A stretch of DNA of 64,000 nucleotides from Plectrocnemia conspersa (GCA_009617715.1 VTFK01000043.1:310001-374000); one strand, 5' to 3'; shown: positions 44,261 through 54,900, counted from the first letter of the stretch. Notes: generated from the sequence alone by a model not told the origin. Numbers and translations: made by a program.

Positions 44261-45555
44261 ACTTACATAAGTAAAGGAGAAATTGGAAAAATATATAGAA
44301 TATAGAATACAGAAGTTAGCTACAAACAACAGGAATATCTATTTATATTTTTAATACAGATAATATCAAGAATTTTAAGGACTTTTAATATAAAAATATA
44401 TTTTAAGTAATTGTTTTACCATTGACTATCATCGATATGTTTTGTAGTTAAAATATTTTTTTAAGACAAAATTTACTAATATTTAATTTTTAAAGTCGAA
44501 AGCCCTTTAAGTAATAAAATAAATTTTCATGAATGAATGTCAGTAGAAGTGGCAGAAAAAGTCGCTAAGAATAAAAAAGGCCATTGTATGGCAGTCCCGA
44601 ATGCACGTGTTATCCTTTTTTGAGACATTTGCGACGGATACTTTTAATCTTGCCGATTCATGGAGGTATTTTTTTATGGTAGTATTCTATTCTAACGAAT
44701 AACTTTACAATCCCGCTTTGTATATTACATGCCGAAACTGACTTTGTCACCCATGTTTAGGTAAAATTTCTGGAATAAGTAGAAAACTGCGAAATTTAAT
44801 ATATTATTATAACCTCTACTAAAATATTTCTTAAATAAAATATGTCTTTATCAAACCCACAAATAGTCAAAAATATCGAAAAATTATTCTAAAACAAATT
44901 TCCAGTCATTTTTACTTTATGGGAAAAACTCAAAATTACCATTCTGATATTAGGATTTTTAATGTGAATAAAAACAATTATTAAGTTGAATCAATGAAAA
45001 TAAAAAAAATTATATGGTAAAACATTATTCTTATCCACATTAGGTTAAAAGCAGTTACACCTATCAAGGCGTGATTCCCAACTATTTTCTTGACTTTTAA
45101 TATAACTTTTTGACACTATTTTGCCACATTTTGCTTGTTCATATCATCATTAAGTTATTGCTGGAAGCTGGCGGTAAAATACAGTATTTTATTTATTACT
45201 AAGTTTTTCATAGTTATAAGATTCTATATTTTCATTTATTATATAATAATATATAGATTCATGTTATTTTACTGGTAATGTGCCTTATTAAAAATCATAA
45301 ATAAATTGAGAGTTAAAATCTGAACTTCTACAAAAAGAGAGAATATTTTGCGATTGTAGATTTTAAATTCTATTGTATTGAATATAAAATGGACATTTCA
45401 ATAATGAACCTATATTATCTCATAAGACGAACCACTAACAATTTTGATAAATATGTATATGATAATAAAAAAATTACACTACGTTGTACTCTTACAAATT
45501 TAAAAAAAAATACAGTAAAACAAATAAGCGACATTCATGTCTTCCTACGTTAAAG
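44261..45555. other. AT-rich stretch, nothing recognised
   Basis: AT-rich with a modest patch at 44540-44650 that I could not match to a protein in any frame. Confidence 0.4.
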
Positions 45556-45915
45556 CATTAAAGCAGCGCTCTAATCTCAAAGCGTGAAATTTAAATCTCG
45601 AAGCTCACCTGAAGTTCGAGTCCCAAAGCTCAAAGATTTAAGATCAGCGCTCAAAGCGTAATGTTATCAAAATAATTCAGGTGCTACAAAACACAAAAAT
45701 GTATAGAACACAACGACCCAGTGATACGTTTTATGTTCATTTCGATTAAGACTAGCAATAGTCAGGCGTTTTGCAAGGTGAGTCGATTTATTTTGGTTCT
45801 CAAAGGGTCTTTCTTCATTTTCACCTTCCGCCCTTTTACGGGGTCAGCTTTATGTGGGAGCGAGGCCTGACCCGAATTTGAGTTGCCTTTTGACTTTTGC
45901 CCGTCTAAAGGTGTA
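45556..45915. other. GC-richer island 27 with internal CTCAAAG motif
   Basis: 45565-45660 repeats CTCAAAGC(G) three times amid AGCGCT words and a CTCGAA/TTCGAG inverted pair. 45770-45790 holds GCAAG|GTGAGT, a strong donor-like word on the plus strand without a confirmed exon. 45820-45905 is GC-richer (GCCCTTTTACGGGGTCAGC). Confidence 0.35.
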
Positions 45916-46359
45916 GAGCAAATTTATCATTGGAAAATAACTCATGAATGTGTTATTATGAGCATTTTAATATTTTTTTAAGAATTATACACACACTGGT
46001 TTTAAAGCAATAAATAACAGACTTTAACACAAACTTTTATAGTATGACATTAAGCCATGATATTTGCAATCTCACGCCTGTTTTGCTTAAGGATTTATAT
46101 TTAGTATGAGTAAATAAAGATACAAAGCATTTTATTTTAGGTTTGACTTGTAATTACGGACCTTAAGTCAGATCAATAAAAACAAAACGTGGTCCCGTAA
46201 ACTTAAAAAATCTGAAACTAGCAGTTGATTCATTATAAAAAAAATTTAAATTACATCGTTAAAACTGGAAATATTATAACTGACACAGATCAGAGCAATG
46301 TAGAATTTTAACCTGACGCTTTAATATATTTGGTAAGAACTCATTAAAAATTATAAAAA
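45916..46359. other. AT-rich stretch, nothing recognised
   Basis: AT-rich spacer before the RT relic. Confidence 0.4.
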
Positions 46360-47230
46360 AGCCTGTTAATGATCCTACAATTCTCATTAGTTATCGCCTC
46401 ATTGGTTTATTACCATAATTTATTAAAATATTAAAAAACATGATCCTTATGAATTTTAAAGAATCGTTAGGTAATAAACTTGTTAAGAAATAGTTCTGCT
46501 CCCATGAAAATCACTCGAAGCACATGTGCGCTAATTTTTATATTAAAAGGAGTAAGGAACTTTAAATTTTAGATATGTAAAAACCTTTCCACGTTCTATG
46601 TCTGATTCAGGTTGATTCACAAACAATACAAATACAAAACCTCTAGCTATCTGCTACGTTTAAAACGCTCATATTTAAAAAGATAATTTTTTACTAAATA
46701 ATGAACAATGAAACCGCGTAAAATTCCAGCTGGAATTCCTCAGGGAAGTTTATTTTTATCTTGTGTACTTATGAACAGGGCAGTAATGTAGAATGAAAAT
46801 CTAGCGTCAAATACCTGGACTCTAAGCTTTAATTTAATAAGCACAACTAACTTTTCTTTAAAGGATATGCTGGCATTGCGACCCTTTGATTATTTTTTTA
46901 ATAGAAAGAGCGTGCTAACCGCAATAAATAAAATTCTTATATACAAACAATTAGTCAGACCTATTTTAACATATACCTATCCCGTGTAAAAACAGCAAGG
47001 TAACTATTTTATTTTTGATTGCAAATTATCCAAAAAAGAGCTATAAAAATAATATTTAATACACTTTTTCATACAAACCTTTAAAAAAATATATATAAAG
47101 GCCTTTTATTATCAATAATAGTAAAAAAAAACATTTTTATTTTCATACCAGAAAAAAAACTAAAATATTTCGCGTAACCAGACTTAACCCTAAAACTATA
47201 AAAACAACTTTAAAATAATTAAATATGTAT
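46360..47230 (+). pseudogene. Non-LTR (Jockey-like) reverse transcriptase relic
   Basis: Four motifs occur in RT order. About 46380-46450 reads ISYRLIGLLP, stop, FIKILKNMIL, matching N-(Y)-R-P-I-S-L-L-P...K-(I/L)-(L/F)-E-K-(L/M)-I-L. About 46490-46525 is a decayed F-G-F-R-x-x-H-S-T region. KIPAGIPQGSLFLSCVLMN (about 46720-46776) is the A-G-(V/I)-P-Q-G-S box. INKILIYKQLVRPILTYTYP (about 46920-46985) is the L-Y-K-x-L-(V/I)-R-P-(I/V)-L-T-Y segment that follows the palm. The YADD box is not readable. Several stops and frameshifts are present. Confidence 0.75.
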
Positions 47231-47574
47231 ACAAAATTCTAAAGCACATATTATTTATTTATTTTATTATTTTTTAGTTAATTTATTTAATTTTTACACT
47301 AAATAAATTTTAATTAAACATGCATACAATACAAAAATGACAATATTATAATTTATTTCTTAATTTGCTTAGCAAATATAGCTAATTTTTACACTAAACA
47401 AATCTCTTTAGAAGCTGAACTCCACATAATAATGGTTTCAGATCTTTTAAATGTACTGTAATTATCACATAATCAATTGTTTTTTTAATTCCATACAGAT
47501 GGCAAAATGATTTTTAAGATATTTGCCCCTAAATTTTTTCCATCAGTCTTTTTATATTATTTTTTTATTATGCT
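47231..47574. other. AT-rich stretch with a short repeated word
   Basis: TTTTTACACTAAA(T/C)AAAT occurs at about 47293 and 47388. Otherwise nothing recognised. It may be the 3' UTR of the preceding element. Confidence 0.35.
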
Positions 47575-47945
47575 GTAGCTAATAACAAAGCTGTTAACAT
47601 TAAAAATGGGTCTAAACTAATTACATGTATTGTATATGTTACAGTGAATGTGTATTTTTCAGTGAAGATAGTATAAATATAATTTTACTGTTTCAGTAGA
47701 ATCTTATTAGATTACATTTTAACTGTTAGATATATATTTATAATAGTGAAAACATAAATTTAACTTTTAGGTGCCAATGAAATTATATGCTAGTTGAAAA
47801 CGTGTTTCATTAAAATTATAAATATTTTTTTACATTTATTTTAATTATAATTATTAAAGTTTTATTTTATATTATATTTTAATAGCTAATAACAAAATTG
47901 TAAACATTAAAATGGTTATAAACCAATGACATGTATTGATAAGCT
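47575..47945 (+). repeat. Direct repeat pair, about 305-bp period
   Basis: TAGCTAATAACAAA(G/A)(C/T)TGT at 47577 and 47883 is followed in both by AACATTAAAA, ATGG and ACATGTATTG. This is a decayed tandem duplication or two copies of a small repeat. Confidence 0.6.
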
Positions 47946-48094
47946 AAACGTGTTTTAGAGTATTAATACAAATTCAGAAAGACACTTCATAATGGAAAAA
48001 CTAAAGCTGTTAAACTGCTTCAGATATTAAAACAGTACATTAGTGAAAACTAAATAATTGACTTATTTTTTATAATTAATATTTTTTAATAATT
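47946..48094. other. AT-rich spacer
   Basis: No signal seen. Confidence 0.4.
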
Positions 48095-48098
48095 TTAA
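48095..48098. repeat. TTAA target duplication, left of MITE
   Basis: TTAA directly before the left terminal repeat. The matching TTAA is at 48342-48345. Confidence 0.85.
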
Positions 48099-48341
48099 CC
48101 CTTTATAGGACACCTTGAACAAAGTGGTACGTGTATCTACCACCAAAATTAAGGGTTTTTTTCCTATGTTTTTTTTTAATAATGAACCTAATGTTACAAG
48201 AGCACTCGTGATAACGTACATTGGTAGGTCAGTTTACCATTCAATATAAAGTTTAGAATATTGCCGCCTAAAACGATAAAAAAGATATTAATTAATTTTT
48301 AAAAGATGTAAATATAACAAAAATAGGTGTCCTATAAAGGG
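48099..48341. mobile_element. piggyBac-type MITE (243 bp)
   Basis: The left end CCCTTTATAGGACACCT and right end AGGTGTCCTATAAAGGG form perfect 17-bp terminal inverted repeats. They are flanked on both sides by TTAA, the piggyBac superfamily target duplication, and they begin with CCC as piggyBac ends do. The 243-bp interior has no ORF. It is a non-autonomous element. The perfect ends suggest a more recent insertion than its neighbours. Confidence 0.9.
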
Positions 48342-48345
48342 TTAA
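48342..48345. repeat. TTAA target duplication, right of MITE
   Basis: TTAA directly after the right terminal repeat. Confidence 0.85.
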
Positions 48346-48760
48346 ATCTTAAATCAAACTTTAAGAACAGAATAAAGTCGGTGTCAATGACTAAAAAAAT
48401 ATATAGCAAAAATAATTTTTGCATAAAAAATTACATCTGCCGCTTCACGGCAGTAATGCACCAGCTCACACCTTACATCTTACTTTGTTATATTCCCTAA
48501 TTTTCTAAATATGACTTTGCTCATTAATTTTTATTCTTACTAGTGAAAACAACAATGAGTAAAATGCAGTTGCACTGTACATTAAATAAATTAAAAAATA
48601 TTAAGCAGATAATTTTAAAAATGTTATTAAAAAAATTAAAAACATAGCATAAAGTCAATACTGTCATGTAGCTACTACTCTTCTATTCCTACATTATTTC
48701 TACAAAAATACTATATTACATAATCCGCACATACAATATTACGTATGAATGTATATATAA
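48346..48760. other. AT-rich stretch, nothing recognised
   Basis: AT-rich spacer. Confidence 0.4.
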
Positions 48761-49140
48761 CACACGTCGTGTAATATAACACGTGTTTTTTGTCGGTTTC
48801 GTTCGTTCGTTCGCCCGGAACGTAATAAGGCCGGTGGCTCGCCGGCCGCCGGTTGTTAACGCCACGGCCGCCCATTTAAAATTGTTATGGAGTATGTAAC
48901 GACCCGTCACCCCTCAAAAGTACCCCCAAAGCCCTCAGGTATTGTTGCTCATATACAACGTGCCGACGGGCGAACACGCTCTTAATTTTTATGGCATTTT
49001 CCAGTCACACGACTTAAGAAAATTCATATTATATAATAAGAAAGACTTTCGTTTTCCAGCGGAGCAAATAATAAAGCATAAAAAAATAGTATATCACCAT
49101 TTAAGTGGAAGGCCCATTAAGCGACACAATTAATAAATAT
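48761..49140. other. GC-rich island 28 (possible noncoding element)
   Basis: Contains GGTGGCTCGCCGGCCGCCGG, GCCACGGCCGCCCATTTAAA and AACGACCCGTCACCCC. Overlapping frames of 63-64 codons on both strands are unrecognisable. A CTTTTAATTTTTATGG core with homeodomain-like AT words lies in the second half. Confidence 0.35.
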
Positions 49141-50159
49141 AATAGTTTTATTTTAGTTTATCGCGGAACGGTTAAAAAGTCAACTTGCCGATTATTTAAC
49201 GAGCGTATAGTAATAAAACTTAAGATAAGAGTAATTAATAGATTATTTTATGAACTAGTATAATTAAGCATAACGGAAAACTGTTTGATTAAAATGCATA
49301 AATTTAACTATTATAGAATAAAAATATATATAATATATAATATAAACATTCATTAAGCATAAATTTATCAATGACGATTATTAAATTAACATTATTAAAA
49401 GCAACCATTTGTTAAAGTTATTTGGTTAGGTAACTACGAGTAATGCATTTTTGCGGATACCAAAATAAAAATAATACCAATATTCATTGATTATTAATAG
49501 AAGAGACACGTTCATGAAAAATCATGTATATGTTTTATGTTTCTTTAATACTGTGGAGGTTTTAACCATCTGCACAACATAAAGAGAAAACAAAAATCAC
49601 ACACAGTATATTCACAACAATGAAAAAGCTTGTGAGAAAAAAGTGGCGCACTCATTATTACTATTTTATTGGTATATATGAATGACATCGGTAGAGAGTA
49701 AAAACAAATATTTACAGTCAGAGTAAAGTCAATGGTATGGTTGTGGAATTGTGGTTCAGAAATCAACGATAAACCACTGCACTATTTTTCCGTGAGAGAG
49801 TGATTTTAAAGATGAAAATAAATTAATAAATATTAAAGAGATTTATTTTTGATGACGATTAATGCGAAGAATGGGCCTATTTCATTGCAACTAATTTTGA
49901 ATTGTGAAACATTATCTTTGTTAATTTTTAACGTAAGTCAGATTTTATTTTAAATAACATAACATGGTTAAAAAACTGTTTGTTGTTTGAAGTCAAAAAT
50001 GGTTAAAAATTAATATGTTGTTTTAAGTAAAAATTTTATATATTATCTTAATCTGTTGCTTAGTTGAAAATTAATCTGAATTTATGTTTTTTTATATTTA
50101 AATTCTAAATCTAAAGCAGAAATAAAAATTAATAGCTAGTTCCGTGCAGTGGTAGTTGT
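49141..50159. other. AT-rich stretch, nothing recognised
   Basis: AT-rich, without signal apart from scattered frames too short to judge. Confidence 0.4.
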
Positions 50160-50161
50160 TC

Positions 50162-50460
50162 ATTCAGTGATAGATCATTTTCCTGAATAAACTTTCGAAT
50201 TATGTATTCTATATTTTTCACAGCTGCATTAATTTTGTCATTGACAGTAAAGAAAGCTATATATGAACCTTGCAATTCAAAATTTAGTATGTTTACTTTT
50301 CCAGAAATAACGGCATCATACGATAAAGTGATGAGCCTAAGTTCTTCCGTAAAACAATGGAAGAATTTAAATATGTATTTTGCCAGTAATATTTTGACCT
50401 CTGAACCTTATTTTAAAAATAGAGATACCTCCAAAAAATAACAATATTTTAACAAATAAA
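50162..50460 (+). CDS. Possible small orphan ORF (79 aa) with hydrophobic N-terminus
   Basis: The frame 50202-50441 encodes 79 residues that I do not recognise. Residues 4-16 (IFFTAALILSLTV) form a hydrophobic stretch that could be a signal peptide or membrane anchor. The rest is polar with one cysteine and ends in NRDTSKK. Supporting context: an arthropod initiator-like TTCAGTG at about 50163, some 38 nt upstream of the ATG, and an AATAAA at about 50455, shortly after the stop. It lies between AT-rich DNA and a GC island. Weaknesses: no basic n-region before the hydrophobic stretch, no detectable homology, and a length within chance for stop-poor stretches. It could be a lineage-specific secreted peptide or noise. 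Confidence 0.25.
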
Positions 50461-50554
50461 TTGTAATTTTCAATATATTAGTTTAATAATATAAGTTTAG
50501 TTTTAGTCCCAAACTAAAAATATATTCGAATTGCATCAAAAATTATCTCGAAAA

Positions 50555-50965
50555 GGTTCAGGGTCACCAAATTACACTACACACAAAACTATCCAATACG
50601 ACGTGTATGTGGTCAGCGATAGTGTCGGGGTGTATACGGCGGGAAAATATTCTCTCGAGTCCGGATTTTTCCTTTTTTCGCCCGGGGCACGTGCGGTACC
50701 CTCCGGGTTATTGCCGACGACACATGCGGCCCGTGCGCCGTTCTTTGCGAATTCCGCCCCCGTCCACAATGTATATTTCCTGCTCCGTCGAAACGGTTGA
50801 ATATAAATACACCGTGTCCAAGAAACGAGCCCGAGACTTCCAAATGTACCGCATAAATCAAAAGGCACCAAACGCTTTGTTAACAATCTGGATTTCGGGG
50901 GCCGCGACCCATTTTCAAAAACGGGTTAGAAGGCACTGTGCGTCGTGAATCACGCGCGCTGCTGC
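50555..50965. other. GC-rich island 29 (possible noncoding element)
   Basis: Hosts four overlapping frames (79-113 codons) on both strands, a sign of stop-poor composition rather than coding. Contains GCCCGGGGCACGTGCGGTAC, a TATAAATAC word at about 50803 and GCTGCTGCTGCTGTTGC near 50960. No domain seen in any frame. Confidence 0.4.
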
Positions 50966-52149
50966 TGCTGTTGCTCAATGAGAAAATAATTCTTAAAAAC
51001 ATTTGTATATTACTTATTAAAATAAAACTTTAAATGTTAGATTCTACTCGAGTATATAATCGCATATTACTAGACCTTCTATGATAAACATACAATTAAG
51101 AAACATCCAATAAAAAACTTTAAAAAAATCTGTTCTCATAATAATCACAAACATACCAAAGAAAAGTTTACATTTGCTAAAGAAAATTGAATTAACTTAT
51201 ACCCTTTTTTTAATAACCGAAAAATTTTGCAATAGTATATATGATACATATATAGATTTTTATGATTTAAGCCTGAGGGCTTAACGCTTATATTTTATTT
51301 TAATATTATTCCATAATAATAAATAATAATTATTATAACACAATATGTCTATGAAACATACAGATAAAAATGAAACAACAAAATTTAAATCTAAAGTGTT
51401 GTTTTAAGCAATGTTTTTTGTATCCCTCAGTTAAAAGTTCTAGCGCACGAACGTGTCTTAAGCAAAGAACGAAGTTCGGCAAATATAAAATAGCAATGAG
51501 TGATACCCGAAAATCTTTGTTTATATACAATTGCTTACAGAATAAAATTTACTTAGATGCTTATACAAGATCTTAATGTATAAAAAATCTACCAGAACAA
51601 TACATCATTTGATAAATAATACCTTAAAAACGTGAGTTTAAGCCGGTTAAAACCAAAACCGAATAACCGGTTTTTGAGTTACATAAAAAACACGAAAACC
51701 TGCTTTTTGAACTATATTGTTTCTTCATGAATATTTTTTTAAATATAATTGTAAAAATACAAATGTATTATAAAGTTTATTGTATTGTAAAAATACATTT
51801 GTATTTTTTTTTTAAAAAAATGTTTTTGTCCATTATATTTTATTTCAATTTTCACACAAACTATAAATACAAATAATTTTGTAATAAAAAAAATTATTGT
51901 ATGAACATTCTAAAATATAATACATACTTTTTTCATGCATTATATCATATTATCTATTTATTGTAATTTTACTAATAATACTTTATTTATAAACAATGAA
52001 AGTATTTTTTTTACATAATTTTAAGCACATATTTAAATATTTATTTTTTTAAATAAAAATTTAAAACATACGAAATATCTTTTTTTTTCCGAAGATGGTT
52101 AAAACCGGTTAATCTATTTTTGATTTGTAAAAATAACGTTTTTTGACGG
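50966..52149. other. AT-rich stretch, nothing recognised
   Basis: AT-rich. AACCGGTT-type words (51640-51680 and about 52100) recur but do not form a clear element. Confidence 0.4.
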
Positions 52150-52290
52150 AGTTTTAAAAGCCCTAGCTTAAATCCCTAATGAACCCTTGTGTTGTATAAT
52201 TTATATTTAATATAATTCCAATCGACCATCACAGTTTAGATTTTTTTAATATTACCGATAAATATCATGATAATTTTTTTTAAGAAGTAC
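52150..52290 (+). mobile_element. SINE-like repeat family S1, copy 6 (partial)
   Basis: Contains ATGAACCCTTGTGTTGTATA, AATTCCAATCGACCATCACA, then GTTTAGATTTTTTTAATATT. These match the head and body of family S1. Confidence 0.4.
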
Positions 52291-52640
52291 TTTTTAAATC
52301 ATAAGCCAACCATCATATAGCATATTATATATAATGTAACTTTATTATGAAATGCGTTACAACTATAAATCAAAAAAATACGTAACGAAATTTTTACAGC
52401 TTATTATGTAATTTGTAGAGTAATGTTCATTATGATATATAAAGCTTTGTTATATTTATTTCACCATATTGCATAAAATATTGTACAATATGGTTTTTAA
52501 AACAGAATCCTGGGGCTCAAATAATAAAGGTAGTAGCAAATAAGCTTCTTTGTGTTTTCTTGCACTACTATAATATCACAAATTTGTGTGTCAGAATGAA
52601 ATTGCACAGAAAAAACACACGTGAAAAAACTACACATCAA

Positions 52641-52885
52641 AATTACACAAAGATAATTAGAAGTATTGAAGGAAAAATATACGTGATAAGATTACACTGC
52701 ACGAAGAAAAAAACACCGCAGTAATTTTACATTCTCCAATTACACGTTTAACTTTTTCGTTATGCATTTATAAAATCAAAAGCAAATCTATAAATGTGAT
52801 TTTATTTTATCGATAAAAAATTATTTTAATTTTAATTTGTATTTTTACTGTGTAATTTTATTACGTGTATTTTTCTTTGTGTAAT
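52641..52885. repeat. Foldback with TTACAC-rich arms
   Basis: Left arm (52641-52697) contains ATTACACAAAG and AAAAATATACGTGATAAGAT then TACAC. Right arm (52850-52885) read in reverse is ATTACACAAAGAAAAATACA then CGTAATAAAATTACAC. The left arm carries an extra 20 bases. The structure recalls a decayed MITE, but no target duplication is evident. Confidence 0.5.
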
Positions 52886-53583
52886 CAATAACAGAATTCG
52901 TTAGACAAGTAACGGGAAATGCTTACTCTTTGAATTTCTGATTTGGTTCTAAAATAACATCATCATGAAGTATTTTATCTCATTAGGAACAATAATTTAA
53001 TCGTGAACTACTGCACCATATTTAAGGCTAGTTTTACTGTTTAAAAATCAATGGATCCATTTTTTTTAAATTTAGAAGACAAAAAATTACACAACCTAAA
53101 TTTGTTTATTTGATTGCCACTGTACAAAATTTTCAGATCTAACATCAGCACTAAAAATATAATGTTCAGAAACGTACTTTCTTTAGAGATAAATAACATT
53201 TTTTCTTGACACATATTTTTTATAATGTAATACTTCGTTATTTACATAACAATCTTGAAAGGCACGGCAAACAAAGAGTTGAGATTTGTGAGCTTTTTTC
53301 ACCTATATACATGATTACTTTTATGTTTTTTTTGCACCGTTTAGGTTTTAAATTTATTACAACCTTACAAAAGAGTATTTAGCAAATGACTGAGACAAAC
53401 TATTGTAAATAACTGATATCCTTAACAGGGCTTTAAAAATGTTTTTGTAGTTTATACTTAGAATCACAAACAATAAATAAGTCAAACGTTAGTCAAAAAA
53501 TATTGTAATACGAGAAAAATGCTTATTTAATGATCACGGTTATTTTTTTGTCACAATATATAAAATACTAAATATACTTGCAG
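52886..53583. other. AT-rich stretch, nothing recognised
   Basis: AT-rich. Its 3' part could be the intron before the exon-like segment. Confidence 0.4.
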
Positions 53584-53655
53584 ATGAAAAATAGTTTAAC
53601 AAAAAACATCGCTTATGATGAAATATTGCCAGATATATTTTATATTGGAAACCAG
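53584..53655 (+). CDS. Candidate coding exon (24 codons)
   Basis: A 72-bp segment is bounded by a 3' splice word (TACTAAATATACTTGCAG, with a branch-like TACTAAAT) and a consensus donor CAG|GTAAGT at 53653-53661. It starts with ATG and is open only in phase 0. It encodes MKNSLTKNIA, then YDEILPDIFYIGNQ. The pattern ILPxxxYIGN resembles the N-terminus of small dual-specificity phosphatases (I-L-P-x-L-Y-(I/L)-G-N), where an exon boundary right after the G-N-x would be plausible. No next exon was recognised downstream in the window. The splice signals are seen directly. The family is a tentative inference. Confidence 0.35.
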
Positions 53656-53800
53656 GTAAGTAAGCTAATATATCATAAAAATAAATTTTTCATAGTACAT
53701 AATATTATTTACCATAAATAAATCGGAAAACCTTTAAGAATTTTCAATGTCCGCTTCCAACCCGCATAAACTACCGACTTTGTGATTTTTTTCCTATTTT
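53656..53800. other. AT-rich spacer
   Basis: Would be the start of an intron if the preceding exon is real. Confidence 0.3.
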
Positions 53801-54020
53801 TGTAATAGCTAGCTTTTCCCATAAAGTTTCAACCTAGCATCAATACGCACATTAAAAAAGTCTCGGCCTGTACGTGGAATAAAAAAAGTGTCTTTTAGCC
53901 GAAAATCGCGACATAATCCTTCCGAAGCGAACGATCGACTTTTACTCTCGATAAGGACCTCGTGGAGAGCTTAGTGTCGCGACGTTGCGTTGTGTAAATC
54001 CTTGGATTTTGTGCGAAAAC
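53801..54020. other. GC-richer island 30 (possible noncoding element)
   Basis: Contains CTCGGCCTGTACGTGGAAT, CCTTCCGAAGCGAACGATCG and GTGTCGCGACGTTGCG. No coding signal. Confidence 0.3.
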
Positions 54021-54229
54021 CGTGTCAAGGCTAAAGATTAAATACATATACATATATGTATATATCCACATTTTATGTTTATTGACTCGTCAATGAACTA
54101 CAATTGAAATATTCTAAGATATAAGAAATCATTTATTTTTGACTTACTCAATACGTATATATTTTAGTTCATAATTATTCCACAAACTTGCTTATTTACA
54201 AAATAAATTTTATATTATATAAATAGTAA

Positions 54230-54490
54230 ATTTATTTGTACATACGTGTACCCTCAGAACCATACATTTTGTACCGTCTGCGAAAATTTGCTCGCGTTAG
54301 GCCAGATCTTTTTTCGCGCCCGGTCGTAAAGCGTTCCACCAGAAATGTGGGATTTCAGGCTTTTGTAAAATTACTCACGTGCCGGACAAATTGTCGCCGG
54401 GAATGCCGCATGTCCGATTGTTGGTCACCCCTGAACCTGTCGCGGAATGTGGCGCGGTTTTAACATATTGCTCGAAGAAATTGTTCGGCT
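54230..54490. other. GC-richer island 31 (possible noncoding element)
   Basis: Contains TTTTTTCGCGCCCGGTCGTA, a TEAD-like GGAATGCCG and CACGTGCCGG. The 75-codon plus-strand frame is unrecognisable. Regulatory role is inference. Confidence 0.35.
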
Positions 54491-54700
54491 GTGAATACCG
54501 TACCCTAACTGATTAAACTTTAATTTTGTCATAGTAGTATAATATATATACACATATATACTCCAAAACGACATTTTGATTATATGTTTTATTTATTTCG
54601 CACTTCAAGACAATAACTGTTAAATTAACATCGAAATACATATTTTTAATGAGTGATAAATATAGCGTCAAATTGCCGAAAATAATTAAAAATTGGACAC

Positions 54701-54739
54701 TCTCATTTTTCAGTATTTTTTAATTCTTGAAAAATGAGA
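54701..54739. repeat. Hairpin with 12-bp perfect arms
   Basis: TCTCATTTTTCA (54701-54712) pairs with TGAAAAATGAGA (54728-54739). It lies 96 bp before the larger hairpin at 54835. Confidence 0.8.
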
Positions 54740-54834
54740 ATTCTTATTTTCACTAATTAAGAGTGGCTTCTCCTATCAAACAAAGCCCTTTAGAATCGCA
54801 TCCACAGAACAAGACCCTTCTTAGAATTTTAGTC

Positions 54835-54900
54835 AGTAGTCCACGCCTACATTTAACACATCCTCCGGAGAGGATGTGTTAAATGTAGGCATGGATGACT
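54835..54900. repeat. Perfect 21-bp inverted repeat with CGGA loop
   Basis: Left arm 54845-54865 (GCCTACATTTAACACATCCTC) and right arm 54870-54890 are exact reverse complements around the 4-base loop CGGA. Pairing continues outward to 54835 and 54900, with two mismatches and one G-T pair. In DNA that is otherwise heavily decayed, a mismatch-free 21-bp palindrome suggests recent origin or constraint. The loop is too short for a typical miRNA precursor. Confidence 0.9.

Noticed and set aside
45605..45625. tRNA B box (AAGTTCGAGTCCC)
   Set aside because: No A box at the right distance and no cloverleaf around it.
50531..50948. Four overlapping frames of 79-113 codons
   Set aside because: Open on both strands and in several frames at once, which reflects composition rather than coding.
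54835..54900. miRNA precursor
   Set aside because: A 4-base loop and mismatch-free 21-bp stem do not suit Drosha/Dicer processing, and the sequence matches no conserved insect miRNA that I know.
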